A stretch of 64,000 nt of DNA from Mycolicibacterium moriokaense (GCF_003201655.1 NZ_QJJU01000016.1:1-64000), one strand, 5' to 3'. Numbered from the stretch's first letter, positions 25,117 through 34,678 are shown. Notes: generated by a model not told the origin, from the sequence alone. Numbers and translations: made by a program.

Positions 25117-27237
25117 ATGGGAAACACGATAAGGCGTCGTTTGCGGCGCTACGCGGTAACGACCATGATTGCCATCATTCCGACGGCCATTGTGGCCACG
25201 ATGGCGACCAACTTGCTAGCGCCAACAGAAAAGGCGCCGACTCCTTACCAGATCGTCGAGACGGCATCCATTGTCAATTCTCCGAGCACCATCGGATTCG
25301 CTGACTCGGACCTCATCACTTTGGCCGGCCCGGACTACACGTTGGACGACGCCGAGAAAGCGCAGGTTGACCAGACTCTCGACGCGATGAAAGCGCTCGG
25401 GGTCAATACCGTGCGGATGGGTATCCCGTGGGGGTACATCGAGCCCGTACCCAACGGCACGCCGGGCAGCCCGTGCCCGTGCTGGGGGACGACTGACTAC
25501 ATCATCCAGCAGGCTAATGCGCGCGGCATGGGCGTGCTCGGCGTGCTCGCCGTCACGCCGTTGCTCTATGGCCAGGATCCGGCGACCCCCGGAGGACTCC
25601 CCTACTCGGCCGCTCCCGATGTCGCGGCGTTCTCCGCGTTCGTCACCGAGGCGGCCCAACGGTACAAGGGGCAGGTGTCGGCCTACGAAGTTTGGAACGA
25701 GCCGAACTCGTTGTTCGGCTGGAGTCCGCAGCCCGACGCTGTTGCCTACACGCAGTTGTTGAAGGCCGCCTATACCGCGATCAAGGGCCCGAATGGCGTC
25801 GATCCCACCGCGATGGTCATTGGCGGTGTTCTAGTAGCCGGCGTGTTCACCTCCCCCTTGACGGTGAATCCCGTCGACTACGTATCGACGATGTACGCCA
25901 ACGGCGCCAAGGGGTACTTCGACGCCTTGTCGATTCACCCGTACCAGTACCAGGTGGAGTTCTCGCAAGGCGCTGGTGTCCCGTACAGCCCACTCACTCA
26001 GCTGATTGCCATCAGGCAGCTGATGATTGACAACGGCGACTCGGCGCTACGGATCTGGGCGACGGAGTACGGGCTGCCGACAGCAGGACCCAACGGGGTA
26101 AGCGAAGAAACTCAGGCCACCTTCATCAAGGATTTCCTGGAGAATTGGGCCAAAATTGGCTACGCCGGCCCCGCGTTCATTTACACCACACGTGATCAGC
26201 CGGGTGCCGAAACCACGGATCAGGGTTCGTTCGGCGTGTATACCTCGGACTGGCAACAGAAGCTGGCGGCCAAGGTCATCCTGGCACTAACCGGTGGGCC
26301 CACCACGCCGACGCCCCCGACCGACCCAGGCGCAGCTATTGGGGCAGCCCTGAACGCGATCCTCCAGCAGATAGTGAATGCCGTCGCTCAGGCTTACGCG
26401 GCTGCCGCTCAGCAGGTCCTTCAGGCTGCGGTGACCGCCTACGTCAATGCGGTAGTCCAAGGCATCGTCGCCGCGTTGGGCGGATTGTTGTCTGGCGGGG
26501 CCGTCCCGGCAGCTCAGCAGCAATCAATGGTCGAGGGTGTCAACCTCGCGAGGATGAACGTCTCGAACCTCAAGATTGAGCCCGCCGCCAGTGGTGTTTC
26601 GTCGCTGGCGGACGTCGGCGGCTCGGCCGGTGTAGGTGTGAAGGAAGCAGAAGGAAGTCCCGACAAGACCGACGTCACCGACAAGACCGGCGCCACCGAC
26701 AAGACCGGCCCCACCGACACGACAGACAAGACCGGCGCCACCGACACGACCGGCGCCACCGACAAGACCGGCGCCACCGACACGACAGACAAGACCGGCG
26801 CCACCGACAAGACCGGCGCCACCGACAAGACCGGCACCACCGACAAGACCGGCACCACCGACAAGACCGGCACCACCGACAAGACCGGCACCACCGACAC
26901 GACAGACAAGACCGGCGCCACCGACAAGACCGGCACCACCGACAAGACCGGCGCCACCGACAAGACCGGCGCCACCGACAAGACCGGCGCCACCGACACG
27001 GACACCACGAAGAAGACCGACCCTCCGCATCCCAGGAAGTGGAAGCCAGGGAGTGACGGCACGGATGCGAATGGGAGCGGCGCGCCGAACGCCGAAGCGA
27101 CGAATCCTGATGCGCCTGGGATCAGGAAGCGCCACGGATCGGACCCTGGCTCGCCTCCCCATCCGTCGGCGACGGACACACCGGCAGGCGGTGTGAGCCC
27201 GCTGCCAGAACCATTGACGTCAGTGGCGACCGCGTAG
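25117..27237 (+). CDS. Secreted clan GH-A glycoside hydrolase with Thr/Asp/Lys/Gly repeat tail
   Basis: A 706-residue exported protein: basic N-terminus and hydrophobic segment (12-34, signal anchor or peptide), a (beta/alpha)8 domain of the GH5/GH39 type (about 55-395) with the acid/base Glu195 in VWNEPN and the nucleophile Glu317 in IWATEYG, an Ala/Gln-rich linker (about 405-480), then about fifteen DKTG units (516-631) and a Pro/Ser tail. Clan members in exopolysaccharide loci (PslG of Pseudomonas) trim or release the polymer. A paralogue lies at 28042-29166. Ribosome site GAGGG before the ATG; strong hairpin after the stop. The natural substrate is unknown. Confidence 0.82.
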   Translation: MGNTIRRRLRRYAVTTMIAIIPTAIVATMATNLLAPTEKAPTPYQIVETASIVNSPSTIGFADSDLITLAGPDYTLDDAEKAQVDQTLDAMKALGVNTVRMGIPWGYIEPVPNGTPGSPCPCWGTTDYIIQQANARGMGVLGVLAVTPLLYGQDPATPGGLPYSAAPDVAAFSAFVTEAAQRYKGQVSAYEVWNEPNSLFGWSPQPDAVAYTQLLKAAYTAIKGPNGVDPTAMVIGGVLVAGVFTSPLTVNPVDYVSTMYANGAKGYFDALSIHPYQYQVEFSQGAGVPYSPLTQLIAIRQLMIDNGDSALRIWATEYGLPTAGPNGVSEETQATFIKDFLENWAKIGYAGPAFIYTTRDQPGAETTDQGSFGVYTSDWQQKLAAKVILALTGGPTTPTPPTDPGAAIGAALNAILQQIVNAVAQAYAAAAQQVLQAAVTAYVNAVVQGIVAALGGLLSGGAVPAAQQQSMVEGVNLARMNVSNLKIEPAASGVSSLADVGGSAGVGVKEAEGSPDKTDVTDKTGATDKTGPTDTTDKTGATDTTGATDKTGATDTTDKTGATDKTGATDKTGTTDKTGTTDKTGTTDKTGTTDTTDKTGATDKTGTTDKTGATDKTGATDKTGATDTDTTKKTDPPHPRKWKPGSDGTDANGSGAPNAEATNPDAPGIRKRHGSDPGSPPHPSATDTPAGGVSPLPEPLTSVATA
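26662..27009 (+). repeat. 18-bp tandem repeats encoding (TDKTGA)n
   Basis: In-frame tandem units of ACCGACAAGACCGGCGCC and close variants (GGCACC, plus a shorter ACGACAGACAAG insert). They encode TDKTGA, TDKTGT and TDTTDKTGA. About fifteen DKTG units are present. Such uniform coding repeats are prone to copy-number change by slippage. The tail may span the cell wall or bind polymer; inference only. Confidence 0.93.
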
Positions 27238-27249
27238 TAGTAGTCGAGA

Positions 27250-27283
27250 TCGTGGCTGCCGACCGTCCGGTCGGCAGCCACGA
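27250..27283 (+). terminator. Strong hairpin terminator after the glycosidase gene
   Basis: A perfect 15-bp stem (TCGTGGCTGCCGACC paired with its complement) and a 4-nt loop GTCC, 12 bp after the stop at 27237. No U-run follows (ACTCTGTTC), as is common for mycobacterial terminators. It would work on both strands. Confidence 0.7.
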
Positions 27284-27591
27284 CTCTGTTCGACTGCGCG
27301 TCAGGCGCACACGCGTTCATCGGCGGCCAAACGTTGACGGGGTCGCAGCCGAAGAGGAACGACGTCCCCGGTAGCTACCGCAGTCTCGATCAGCTGTCGC
27401 TCAGATGCCGGATCGAAGTTCACGCGCCTGCCGGGCTAGCGGCGCATTTTCACGTAGAATTCGATGAAGCGATCTGCACCGCCAGCTACTCTTAGTAACA
27501 GCTTGGCCCTTCGGTACGATTTGAACCCAGAGAGTTGCATTCAGTAGGGCTGGTCTGCTCGTCGGTCCGCCACGAAGTCATAGGAGTCTTG
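27284..27591. other. Intergenic region before the DUF732 gene
   Basis: About 300 bp with no gene I can support. It should hold the promoter of the DUF732 gene; no clear operator or repeat was seen. Confidence 0.4.
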
Positions 27592-27927
27592 ATGAACGCC
27601 ACAGTGGTCCGGCGAGCCGTGAGCGCGACGATCGCAGCACTATTCCTGGGGGCAAGCGCTGCCGTGGCCATTGCGCCGGCTCACGCGGACGCGGCGGGAG
27701 ACGACGCCTTCATCGCCTATCTCGACAAGAAGGCTTTCCCGTACGACAACCGCACAACGATCATTCGGATGGCCAAACAGTTCTGCCTCGACCAGACGCG
27801 TCAGGGCAACCCAAATTGGCTCGCCACCTATTACCTCCAGAAGAACCACAAGTGGACCAATTCTGAGGTCCAGACCTTTATCCAGGGCGCGGTACCCGTG
27901 TACTGCCCCCAAGTCTGGGGCGGGTGA
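27592..27927 (+). CDS. DUF732 secreted protein
   Basis: A 111-residue exported protein with a classical signal peptide (basic MNATVVRR, hydrophobic 9-27, cleavage near AHA-DA at about 31-33). The mature part has the DUF732 pattern DDAFIAYLDKKAFPYDN, a central Cys (AKQFCLDQ) and a terminal VPVYCP Cys that could form a disulfide. These proteins are common and multicopy in mycobacteria; the function is unknown. ATG 27592 chosen for TAGGAG upstream and the signal peptide; the longer frame from 27535 would spoil it. Confidence 0.85.
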   Translation: MNATVVRRAVSATIAALFLGASAAVAIAPAHADAAGDDAFIAYLDKKAFPYDNRTTIIRMAKQFCLDQTRQGNPNWLATYYLQKNHKWTNSEVQTFIQGAVPVYCPQVWGG

Positions 27928-28041
27928 TCGGTCGGCGCCATTAACCTCCGGCGCGCGGCTTATGGCTGCAACTGCGGCGCTTGTTGGGTCGACGGGTGCC
28001 GACTTGAATCCCAGATTGCATTTGCATCTAGTTGCTTGAAC

Positions 28042-29166
28042 TCAGCCACCCGGAGCGAGAGACTGGATAACCTGCTGTGCAGATTTCGGCGTCCAGTCGG
28101 TGCGATAGACCCCGAAAGTATCTTGGTCGGTGGCACTTCCGGTGTTGCGGTCGCGTGTGGAGTAGATATATACCGGTCCGGCAAACGGCAGGGTACGCCA
28201 GGTGGTAATAAAGTCGCGAACGTAGTCGGCCTGGGTGGTTTCGTCGACCGCCGACGTCGGCTCTCCATACTCGGTACACCAGATCGTTTTACCGCCGTCG
28301 CCATTGTCGGCCATCACCTGGTGCATCCCCGTTACCTGGGTGATGGGTGACTCAGGATATCCCTTGCCCGCGGAGAATTTCATGGTGTACAGGTACGGGT
28401 GATAGGCCAACGCATCGAAGTTGCCCTTCGCACCCGCTGCATACATGCCCTTCACGAACTCCGCTGGGCTCAGCGTGAGACTGCCAAACGAGAATACGGG
28501 GGCAAGTCCCGCGCCCACGACAGTCGCTGACGGATCAGCGGCCTTGATTCTCGGGTACGCCGCTTTCAGCAATTCCGTATACGCCGCGGGGTCTGGATTT
28601 GGCGTCCAGAAGAGAACGCTGTTCGCTTCATTCCAGACCTCGTAGGCAGAGATTCTGCCGCGGTACCGACTGGCCGCTGCGGCGGCGAAATCACCGTATG
28701 CCGTTGCCGAGTCCGGGCGGGCAGTGTAGGGGATCAGGCTGGGAGGCGCCGCCCACCCTGGTGTTGAGTTAAGTGCCGCCAGCACGGATATACCGTGCGC
28801 CTGCGCGGCGTCGACCATCGTGTCGACAACGCCCCAATCCCACTGGTCGGGAGCTGGCTGAACGAAGGCCCACGGAACCATGATCCGCACCGTGGAGACG
28901 CCGGATTGGCGCATCAGATCAAGCGTTCGATTGATGTCTTCCGGGGATTTGCCGTACAAGTCGGAATCCGCGAAACCGATCGTCGCCGCAGACGGGTTCA
29001 TTGACCCTGTCTCGATAACCGGGATGGCCTGGACTCTTTCCGGCCCCGGGTTCTGGGAAGGGCGCAGAACAACCACAGAGCCAGCCGCTACGAGTGCCAA
29101 GGCGAGTACGGAGCACAGCACTGGAATTACGCCACGAGGTAACTTCGCGTCTTCCCGCCGGTTCAT
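28042..29166 (-). CDS. Secreted clan GH-A glycoside hydrolase, short paralogue
   Basis: A 374-residue paralogue of the 25117-27237 protein without linker or repeats. It has an N-terminal membrane anchor (12-34), then the GH domain with ATIGFADSDLYG, the acid/base Glu180 in VWNEAN (Ala instead of Pro after Glu) and the nucleophile Glu299 in IWCTEYG. GAGGAG precedes the ATG. The pair flanks the DUF732 gene, so an inverted duplication with later divergence is likely. Probable role: cleaving a cell-surface or exported polysaccharide. Confidence 0.82.
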   Translation of the reverse strand: MNRREDAKLPRGVIPVLCSVLALALVAAGSVVVLRPSQNPGPERVQAIPVIETGSMNPSAATIGFADSDLYGKSPEDINRTLDLMRQSGVSTVRIMVPWAFVQPAPDQWDWGVVDTMVDAAQAHGISVLAALNSTPGWAAPPSLIPYTARPDSATAYGDFAAAAASRYRGRISAYEVWNEANSVLFWTPNPDPAAYTELLKAAYPRIKAADPSATVVGAGLAPVFSFGSLTLSPAEFVKGMYAAGAKGNFDALAYHPYLYTMKFSAGKGYPESPITQVTGMHQVMADNGDGGKTIWCTEYGEPTSAVDETTQADYVRDFITTWRTLPFAGPVYIYSTRDRNTGSATDQDTFGVYRTDWTPKSAQQVIQSLAPGG

Positions 29167-29332
29167 AGTCTCCTCAGTGCTGTCGCGAAGCTTTCGCAGC
29201 TCTTTCCCAACAGGAACATAGCAGTTGAAGAAGCTAGACGTGCTGCTCGGGACATCCGCTCAGACGAGCACGTGCTAGCAGACGCGAGGTTTCCTGCCTG
29301 GTACCTGTGGAGAATCTCGCGTGGACTGATGA

Positions 29333-30874
29333 CTAGACGACCTTGCCCGTCGTGGGATCGACTCGATACACCTGAAGGCGATTGCGGTCGCCCGTCTGGA
29401 TGACCTTGACGGGCGCACTGCAGATCGTCGTGGTCAGATGCGGTGCACGAGGCGAGGCTTGTTGAGGGGTAGGCTCCGCGAACTGCAGGCAGCCGTCCGT
29501 CGGATTGTCAGCGGGCCGCACAGCAACGTAGTAGTCGACGTGGTAATCGCGGAAGACCTGTTCCAACGGCTGCCGCTCACGGATGCGGTCCACGAAGTCC
29601 GGCGACATCATCAGGCCTTCCAAGTGCACGATGGGCAGCCCGATCGTCCACTCTGGCGTTCCTGCGGCATCCCCCATCGCATAGACGCCGGGATGGTCCA
29701 CCGAAAAAGCCTGCAGCCGTGCCGCATTCGCTGCGGCATCACGTTGCCATGGGTCCGGCTTCTCGCCCGCCACGAGCCCAAGGCCGGCGACGAGCAGCAT
29801 GACCGCGCCAAGCGGAATGCCCGCCCACCGGAGTGCATTCCAGCGCCTCAAGCCCATGAATACCAGGGCGGCGGCCACCCCCAGCACCATAACGAAGAAA
29901 TAGAAGTACCACGGGAACAGCGTCCATCCACTGAACAATGCCTGCGCTGCCAACTGCAGCACTGGTGCGACGGCAAGTGCCAGCGCTATGCGTCGCACGT
30001 CGGCGTTCTCGCTCCGCCGCAGCATGACGCCGACGACGACCGAGACGACGAGAACAGTGGCCACCACGCCCGACATCACGACCCGCGATGGGAATTCAAG
30101 GAACCATAGGTTGGGCGGCCAATAAACGTCCAGCGACTTGGCCGCCATCGAACTGGTGCCCAGATGGCCGTAAACCACAAGGTTGAACACCAAGTACGCG
30201 TACACCGGTACCGCGCCGACCACGACGGCTGACAAGCGCCGCCAGTCCCAGCGCGAAATAACGGCGACAACCAGTCCCGGTGCCAGAAACACTGCGTCCA
30301 GACGAGCCAGCACGAGAAACGCGCCGAGAAGCCCAACTATCGCTGCGTCACGCACCGTCTGGTCAGCCAGTGGCTTGCGGCTCAGATAGTCGAGCAACAG
30401 GGCTGTAGCGAACGCCGCCAGCGCCACCTCAACGCCTGCCCTTGATACGACCGTGAGGCTGACCGCGGCAACCGCGGCGCCCACAGCGGCCGCCAGGCGA
30501 TCACCGGTGACACGCCGAAGAAACCGCTCGAACACCAAGAAGAAACCGACGAGCAGCGCCATCAACGTGAGATCGGCGAGCCCGAAGAAGATCACGCCAC
30601 CCCCGGCGACCCGGTAGAGCAGCGCCACCCACAAGAACCACAACGGGTGATAGCCGTTGGTGGGCTCACCCGGAAAGAAGGTCGAACCCGCGCCGTCCAC
30701 CCAGTTCCTCGCCGGCACCGCGTAGTAGAAGAAATCGTCGCTGAAGCGCTCGACCGGAGCGAGGCCGCCAAATATCCGCCATAGATAAAAGCAAACGATT
30801 ACGACGGGAACGACGACGCGCAACGCCGAAATGATCCTGTGCTCTAAGGCACCAACCGTAGTTGTCTCGTTCAT
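29333..30874 (-). CDS. Polytopic membrane glycosyltransferase (GT-C type)
   Basis: A 513-residue membrane protein with about ten hydrophobic segments between residues 15 and 390 and a C-terminal extracytoplasmic domain of about 120 residues. Near the first external loop, RFSDDFFYYAVPARNW and FPGEPTNGYHPLWF fit GT-C enzymes that use polyprenyl-phosphate sugars: acidic pair DD and the conserved NGYHPLW. Start at ATG 30874 rather than 31033, which would lengthen the N-terminus with a soluble segment. Substrate unknown; the neighbours suggest surface glycan assembly. Confidence 0.75.
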   Translation of the reverse strand: MNETTTVGALEHRIISALRVVVPVVIVCFYLWRIFGGLAPVERFSDDFFYYAVPARNWVDGAGSTFFPGEPTNGYHPLWFLWVALLYRVAGGGVIFFGLADLTLMALLVGFFLVFERFLRRVTGDRLAAAVGAAVAAVSLTVVSRAGVEVALAAFATALLLDYLSRKPLADQTVRDAAIVGLLGAFLVLARLDAVFLAPGLVVAVISRWDWRRLSAVVVGAVPVYAYLVFNLVVYGHLGTSSMAAKSLDVYWPPNLWFLEFPSRVVMSGVVATVLVVSVVVGVMLRRSENADVRRIALALAVAPVLQLAAQALFSGWTLFPWYFYFFVMVLGVAAALVFMGLRRWNALRWAGIPLGAVMLLVAGLGLVAGEKPDPWQRDAAANAARLQAFSVDHPGVYAMGDAAGTPEWTIGLPIVHLEGLMMSPDFVDRIRERQPLEQVFRDYHVDYYVAVRPADNPTDGCLQFAEPTPQQASPRAPHLTTTICSAPVKVIQTGDRNRLQVYRVDPTTGKVV

Positions 30875-30977
30875 CGCTCCCCGGTGACGGATTGGTTGTG
30901 TGCCGCGGCCGATCGTAACAGCCCCGGGCAGCACGAAGGCCCCAGCGGCAATCGCCCAGAGAGCGAACGTCTTAAGG

Positions 30978-31802
30978 TCACGGCAATCGGCCATCCGGTC
31001 GGAGGTGTACGACGTCACCGGCCGAGATCGCAACCGGCCGCCCGTCGACGTCTATCACCAGCCGTCCATGGTCGTCGACATCCCGCGCCAGGCCGACAAC
31101 GCACCCTCCGCCGGGCAGCGTGGCACGCACGCGCGATCCTATGGTGGCGCTTCGCGCGCGGTAGTCGACGATCAATTTCGACGACCCGGTGCCGGCCTGC
31201 CGCCACTCGGCGATTCGACCGCCCAGGTCTAGCAGCAACTGCCGAGTCAGTCGGTGGCGATCGGGCGCCTCGACACCGAGTTCCAACAGCGAAGCAATCC
31301 CCACGTCGGGCACTTCAGCTGAGCGCAGTGTGACGTTGACTCCGATCCCGACGACGATGCGCTCCCGCGTCGGCACCGCCTCCGCCAAGATGCCGGCCAG
31401 TTTGCCGCCGCCGGCCAGCACATCGTTCGGCCACTTCAGTCTGACGTCGATACCGCTGACCGCTGACACCGCATCAGCAACAGCGACACCAGCCGCCAGC
31501 GGAAGCCAACCCCACACGTGCGTGGGAACGCCGTGCGTCGCTACCCCGACCGAGAAGAGGATCTGCGCGCCGGGGATGGCTGACCACTTCCGGCCGTTGC
31601 GGCCGCGGCCGCTGACTTGGTGCTCGGCGATCAGCACGGCGCCGTCGATGTCCTCGCCCGCCATCGCCCGAGAGACCAGATCCGCGTTCGTGGAACCGGT
31701 TTCGGGTACGACGTCGAGCCGACGCCAAGGCGACGGTGGCCCCAGCACAAGACCGCGTAGCGACTGCGTATCAAGGGGTTCGCGGAGAGGGTCCATGGGC
31801 AT
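30978..31802 (-). CDS. birA: Biotin--[acetyl-CoA-carboxylase] ligase BirA
   Basis: Attaches biotin to the biotin carrier domain of AccA3 and related carboxylases. The 274-residue protein lacks the DNA-binding N-terminal domain of E. coli BirA. Signatures: ETGSTNADLVSRA, the biotinyl-AMP loop SGRGRNGRKW, KWPNDVLAGGGKLAGIL and GIGVNV. In-frame ATGs at 31802 and 31796 are both possible. In M. tuberculosis birA abuts accD5; here they are 21 kb apart, marking the insertion. Confidence 0.95.
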   Translation of the reverse strand: MPMDPLREPLDTQSLRGLVLGPPSPWRRLDVVPETGSTNADLVSRAMAGEDIDGAVLIAEHQVSGRGRNGRKWSAIPGAQILFSVGVATHGVPTHVWGWLPLAAGVAVADAVSAVSGIDVRLKWPNDVLAGGGKLAGILAEAVPTRERIVVGIGVNVTLRSAEVPDVGIASLLELGVEAPDRHRLTRQLLLDLGGRIAEWRQAGTGSSKLIVDYRARSATIGSRVRATLPGGGCVVGLARDVDDHGRLVIDVDGRPVAISAGDVVHLRPDGRLP

Positions 31803-31897
31803 GAGCCAGGATCATCCCATCCGAGCCGAACTGTCATCGTTGACGGCGCGCCTGCTTTGCACGCAATACGGCGTCTCGCGATCGGAAGCGTCGCGGT

Positions 31898-33400
31898 TCA
31901 GTAGGCGCCCTTCGCAGCCAGAACCGCACCGATGGTCTTCGCGGCGATCAGGAAGTCGTTGGCGATCGACCAGTTCTCGACGTAGGACAGATCCAGCCGC
32001 ACCGAATCCTCCCAGGACAGGTCGGAACGTCCACTGACCTGCCACAGGCCGGTGATGCCGGGTAATACCAGCAACCGGCGGCGCACCTGATCGCTGTAGG
32101 TGTTGACCTCGGAACGCAGCGGCGGGCGCGGTCCGACCACGCTCATGTCACGGCGGAGCACGTTGAAGAATTGGGGCAGCTCGTCGATGCTGTACCGACG
32201 TAGGACGCGGCCGACTTTCGTCACCCGAGGATCGTCGTGCATCTTGAACAGCACGCCATCGCTATCGTTGGATGCGCTAAGGGCGCCTAGCTGGGTATCC
32301 GCGCCGTCGACCATGGTGCGGAACTTGATCAATTCGAACGGCTCGCCGTCGATGCCGATGCGCTCCGAGCGGTAGAAGACCGGCCCCTTGCTGGTCAGTT
32401 TCACCGCGATGGCCGCCAGGGTCATCACCGGCAGCGCACCAATCAGCACGACCATCGAGAGAACGACGTCGAAAGCCCGCTTCTGGATTTGCTGCGCACC
32501 CCTGTACTGCGGCTTCTCCACATGGATCAGCGGAAGCCCAGAAACCGGCTGAATCGTCAGCCGCGGTCCTGCGACATCGACAACGCCGGGCGACACGACC
32601 AAATCGACGTCGAGTTTGTGGAGGTCCCATGACAACTCGCGAATGCCGTCGGGCCCAAGATGTTCGGTGGCGGTCAGAGCCACGGTGTCGGCGTTGGTCT
32701 GGGCGATTGCCCACGGGATATCTGTCTCGTCACCGAGCACTGGCAGCGTGCCGACACCGGGAATCTCGACGGTGTCCCGGGTGCGCTGCCCCGTCAGACA
32801 TACACCGACGACCGAATACCCGTGAGTGAACTCCCGCGAGAGGTATTTGACCAGGTCGCGCACGGCGCGCACGTCACCGACCGCGAGCACCGCCGTCATG
32901 CAGTTTCCGCGGCGACGCTGCCGCGCCAAGAACCAACGACACAAACCGCGGCAGAGCATCAAAAGGAACATCCCGAGCGGCAGCCCCACGGCCAGGTAAC
33001 CGCGCGCATAGCCTGGCCGCAGGATCATCAAGGCGACCGCAATGACGGCCACCGTCGCGAGCGTCGCCGACATCACCCGCCGATACTCCTCGACACCAAC
33101 CCCGACGACGCGCGGCGACCTCGTCCGATACACCGCAAGCATCGTCAGCCAGATGGTGGCTACTAACACCGAAAGGATCGAGTAGTACACCGAGGCAATG
33201 TCGGTCGAGTTTACGGGGAGGCCGAGGCTGACCATCTGCGCGCCGGCCATCGCAATGGCGACGACGGTCACGTCAGTCAGGATCAGAGCCCGCCTATACC
33301 GTCGTTTCCACGCCGGTCGGGTCGGCGACGCAGCATCGGTGGAGGCTGATGAGTTCCACTGGACGAGGACGTCCGCAGCGGCTGTCACAGCTGCACGCAC
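31898..33400 (-). CDS. Polyprenyl glycosylphosphotransferase (initiating sugar-1-P transferase)
   Basis: Transfers a sugar-1-phosphate to polyprenyl phosphate, the first step of Wzx/Wzy-type polysaccharide synthesis. The 500-residue protein has four N-terminal helices (about 38-155), a nucleotide-binding-like middle domain, a fifth helix (about 305-328) and the WbaP/WcaJ catalytic part: KRAFDVVLS, GPVFYRSERIG, ELIKFRTM, RRYSIDELPQFFNVL and MSVVGPRPPL, then PGITGLWQVSGRSDLSWEDS. The sugar (glucose, galactose or other) cannot be told. It stands alone at the birA side of the cluster. Confidence 0.93.
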   Translation of the reverse strand: MRAAVTAAADVLVQWNSSASTDAASPTRPAWKRRYRRALILTDVTVVAIAMAGAQMVSLGLPVNSTDIASVYYSILSVLVATIWLTMLAVYRTRSPRVVGVGVEEYRRVMSATLATVAVIAVALMILRPGYARGYLAVGLPLGMFLLMLCRGLCRWFLARQRRRGNCMTAVLAVGDVRAVRDLVKYLSREFTHGYSVVGVCLTGQRTRDTVEIPGVGTLPVLGDETDIPWAIAQTNADTVALTATEHLGPDGIRELSWDLHKLDVDLVVSPGVVDVAGPRLTIQPVSGLPLIHVEKPQYRGAQQIQKRAFDVVLSMVVLIGALPVMTLAAIAVKLTSKGPVFYRSERIGIDGEPFELIKFRTMVDGADTQLGALSASNDSDGVLFKMHDDPRVTKVGRVLRRYSIDELPQFFNVLRRDMSVVGPRPPLRSEVNTYSDQVRRRLLVLPGITGLWQVSGRSDLSWEDSVRLDLSYVENWSIANDFLIAAKTIGAVLAAKGAY

Positions 33401-33814
33401 CTTTCGTTGCCGAGAGTCGATTGCCGGACAGACCTACGCCCGAGCACCAAGAATCTCACACCCGTCAATTGTTCGCTGGGCAAATTCGAAATAAACTCTT
33501 CACTCACAGCCATCCCACAGCAGCGTTCGAAACGAAGTACCAGACAGTTCACTGACGCAAGATACTATTACGCATTGCTCCGCAACGCCAGCCCTGGTTT
33601 GGAGCCGTGGTTCATCTCATCTCCGCCAACTTCGGTAGTTAGCTGTGAGGAGGTGTGGACATGTACATGCAAATCGCAAACCACCCCCGACATATTGCCG
33701 CTCCTTGATGCAGTCGTCAGTGGCGTAGGTATCCGGCAACGTCACCGCGGGGCAGTCCGATCCATCAGCAGAATAAGTACCGGATGCGCCAGATTAATCA
33801 AGCGCCGTACTGTG
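33401..33814. other. Intergenic promoter region of the glycosylphosphotransferase gene
   Basis: This 414-bp stretch separates the end of the esterase gene from the start of the glycosylphosphotransferase gene, both on the minus strand. No gene is supported: a long plus-strand frame across it is opposite real genes. It is AT-richer than average around 33480-33600 and should hold the promoter for the gene ending at 31898. Confidence 0.45.
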
Positions 33815-34678
33815 TCACCTCGTCGACACCATCGCGCGGTATGCCGACCACATCGCGCGCCCAAGGGCACGCTGGCCCTCCGCGTTGTAGTGGCGATCGG
33901 TCTCGCTGTTGTATGCGGCCCGCGGTCCCTCGACGAAGGCGGTGCGCGGCATCCGCGCCGGAGTGGCCTCGTGTACTGCGTTGATCGCGGAGTAGTCCTT
34001 GGTGCTTCGCTCCATTTCTTCTGGAACCATTTGCCCAAGCACAAACGGGACGTTAGCGCCGTATCGGCTCCGCAAATCGCCGATCAATCCATCGAGCTTG
34101 ATCTGGTAGTCCGATCCAGAGGTCAAAGGCACGTCGGTTTCGCCCTGGTGCCACAGCACTGCGACGACCTCGCTGCCGGAATGGTGGGCCAGCGCCTTGT
34201 CTATGGCGCGAACCGCATTGCAATAAAGGTTAACGCGGGTGTGAGTATCGGCAGGATCCCAGGTGTATCCATTCTTCGGAGCGAACGACGTGTCGCCTCG
34301 GGCGCCTGGTATCAGCAGCACGGACCGGCCGGATTCGTCGGCCAGCGCCTTGGCGAACGTCATGCCGAAACCGACACCCCTAGCGGGTATCTCGTGCAGC
34401 AGCGGATCGACGGCCAACACCGCTGTGTTTTTGGACGGCCCGCACATCGCCCACTGATGCACCCGCTCGTGCGACTGGTCCAGGCCTGACGGATCGCGAG
34501 GCAGACCCATCCCGAACGCATTCGACTGACCCAGCACGGGCACCACCAGGTACGGCTGATGAGGGGGCGCCACCGGCTCTCCACGCGGCGCCAGTCTGCG
34601 CCGCGCGGCACAACTGCCTCTGTTGAGCCACCGCCTCCACAGCGGGCTGTCACCGTCGGGGTTCCTACGCGCAGGCAT
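33815..34678 (-). CDS. SGNH / sialate O-acetylesterase-like carbohydrate esterase
   Basis: A 287-residue hydrolase of the SASA/DUF303 type, which remove acetyl groups from sugars or polysaccharides. Block I is VLGQSNAFGMG with the nucleophile Ser (about residue 52), block III is LWHQGETDV (near 176), and the Asp/His pair is probably in DRHYNAEGQRALG near the end. No clear signal peptide; the N-terminus is basic. It overlaps the lipase-like gene upstream by 14 bp and ends an operon of Wzz and lipase genes, so it may tune acetylation of the polymer. Confidence 0.8.
   Translation of the reverse strand: MPARRNPDGDSPLWRRWLNRGSCAARRRLAPRGEPVAPPHQPYLVVPVLGQSNAFGMGLPRDPSGLDQSHERVHQWAMCGPSKNTAVLAVDPLLHEIPARGVGFGMTFAKALADESGRSVLLIPGARGDTSFAPKNGYTWDPADTHTRVNLYCNAVRAIDKALAHHSGSEVVAVLWHQGETDVPLTSGSDYQIKLDGLIGDLRSRYGANVPFVLGQMVPEEMERSTKDYSAINAVHEATPARMPRTAFVEGPRAAYNSETDRHYNAEGQRALGRAMWSAYRAMVSTR

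Noticed and set aside
26662..27009. Possible CRISPR array from regular repeats
   Set aside because: Repeats are contiguous, in frame and coding; there are no unique spacers.
26514..27320. Long minus-strand frame (268 aa) and another (212 aa) opposite the glycosidase repeat
   Set aside because: Artefact of GC-rich tandem repeats: both are simple repeats in antisense, without ribosome sites or domains.
33407..34489. 360-aa plus-strand frame opposite the esterase and the promoter gap
   Set aside because: Low-complexity Arg-rich translation without domains; the minus-strand esterase has SGNH blocks.
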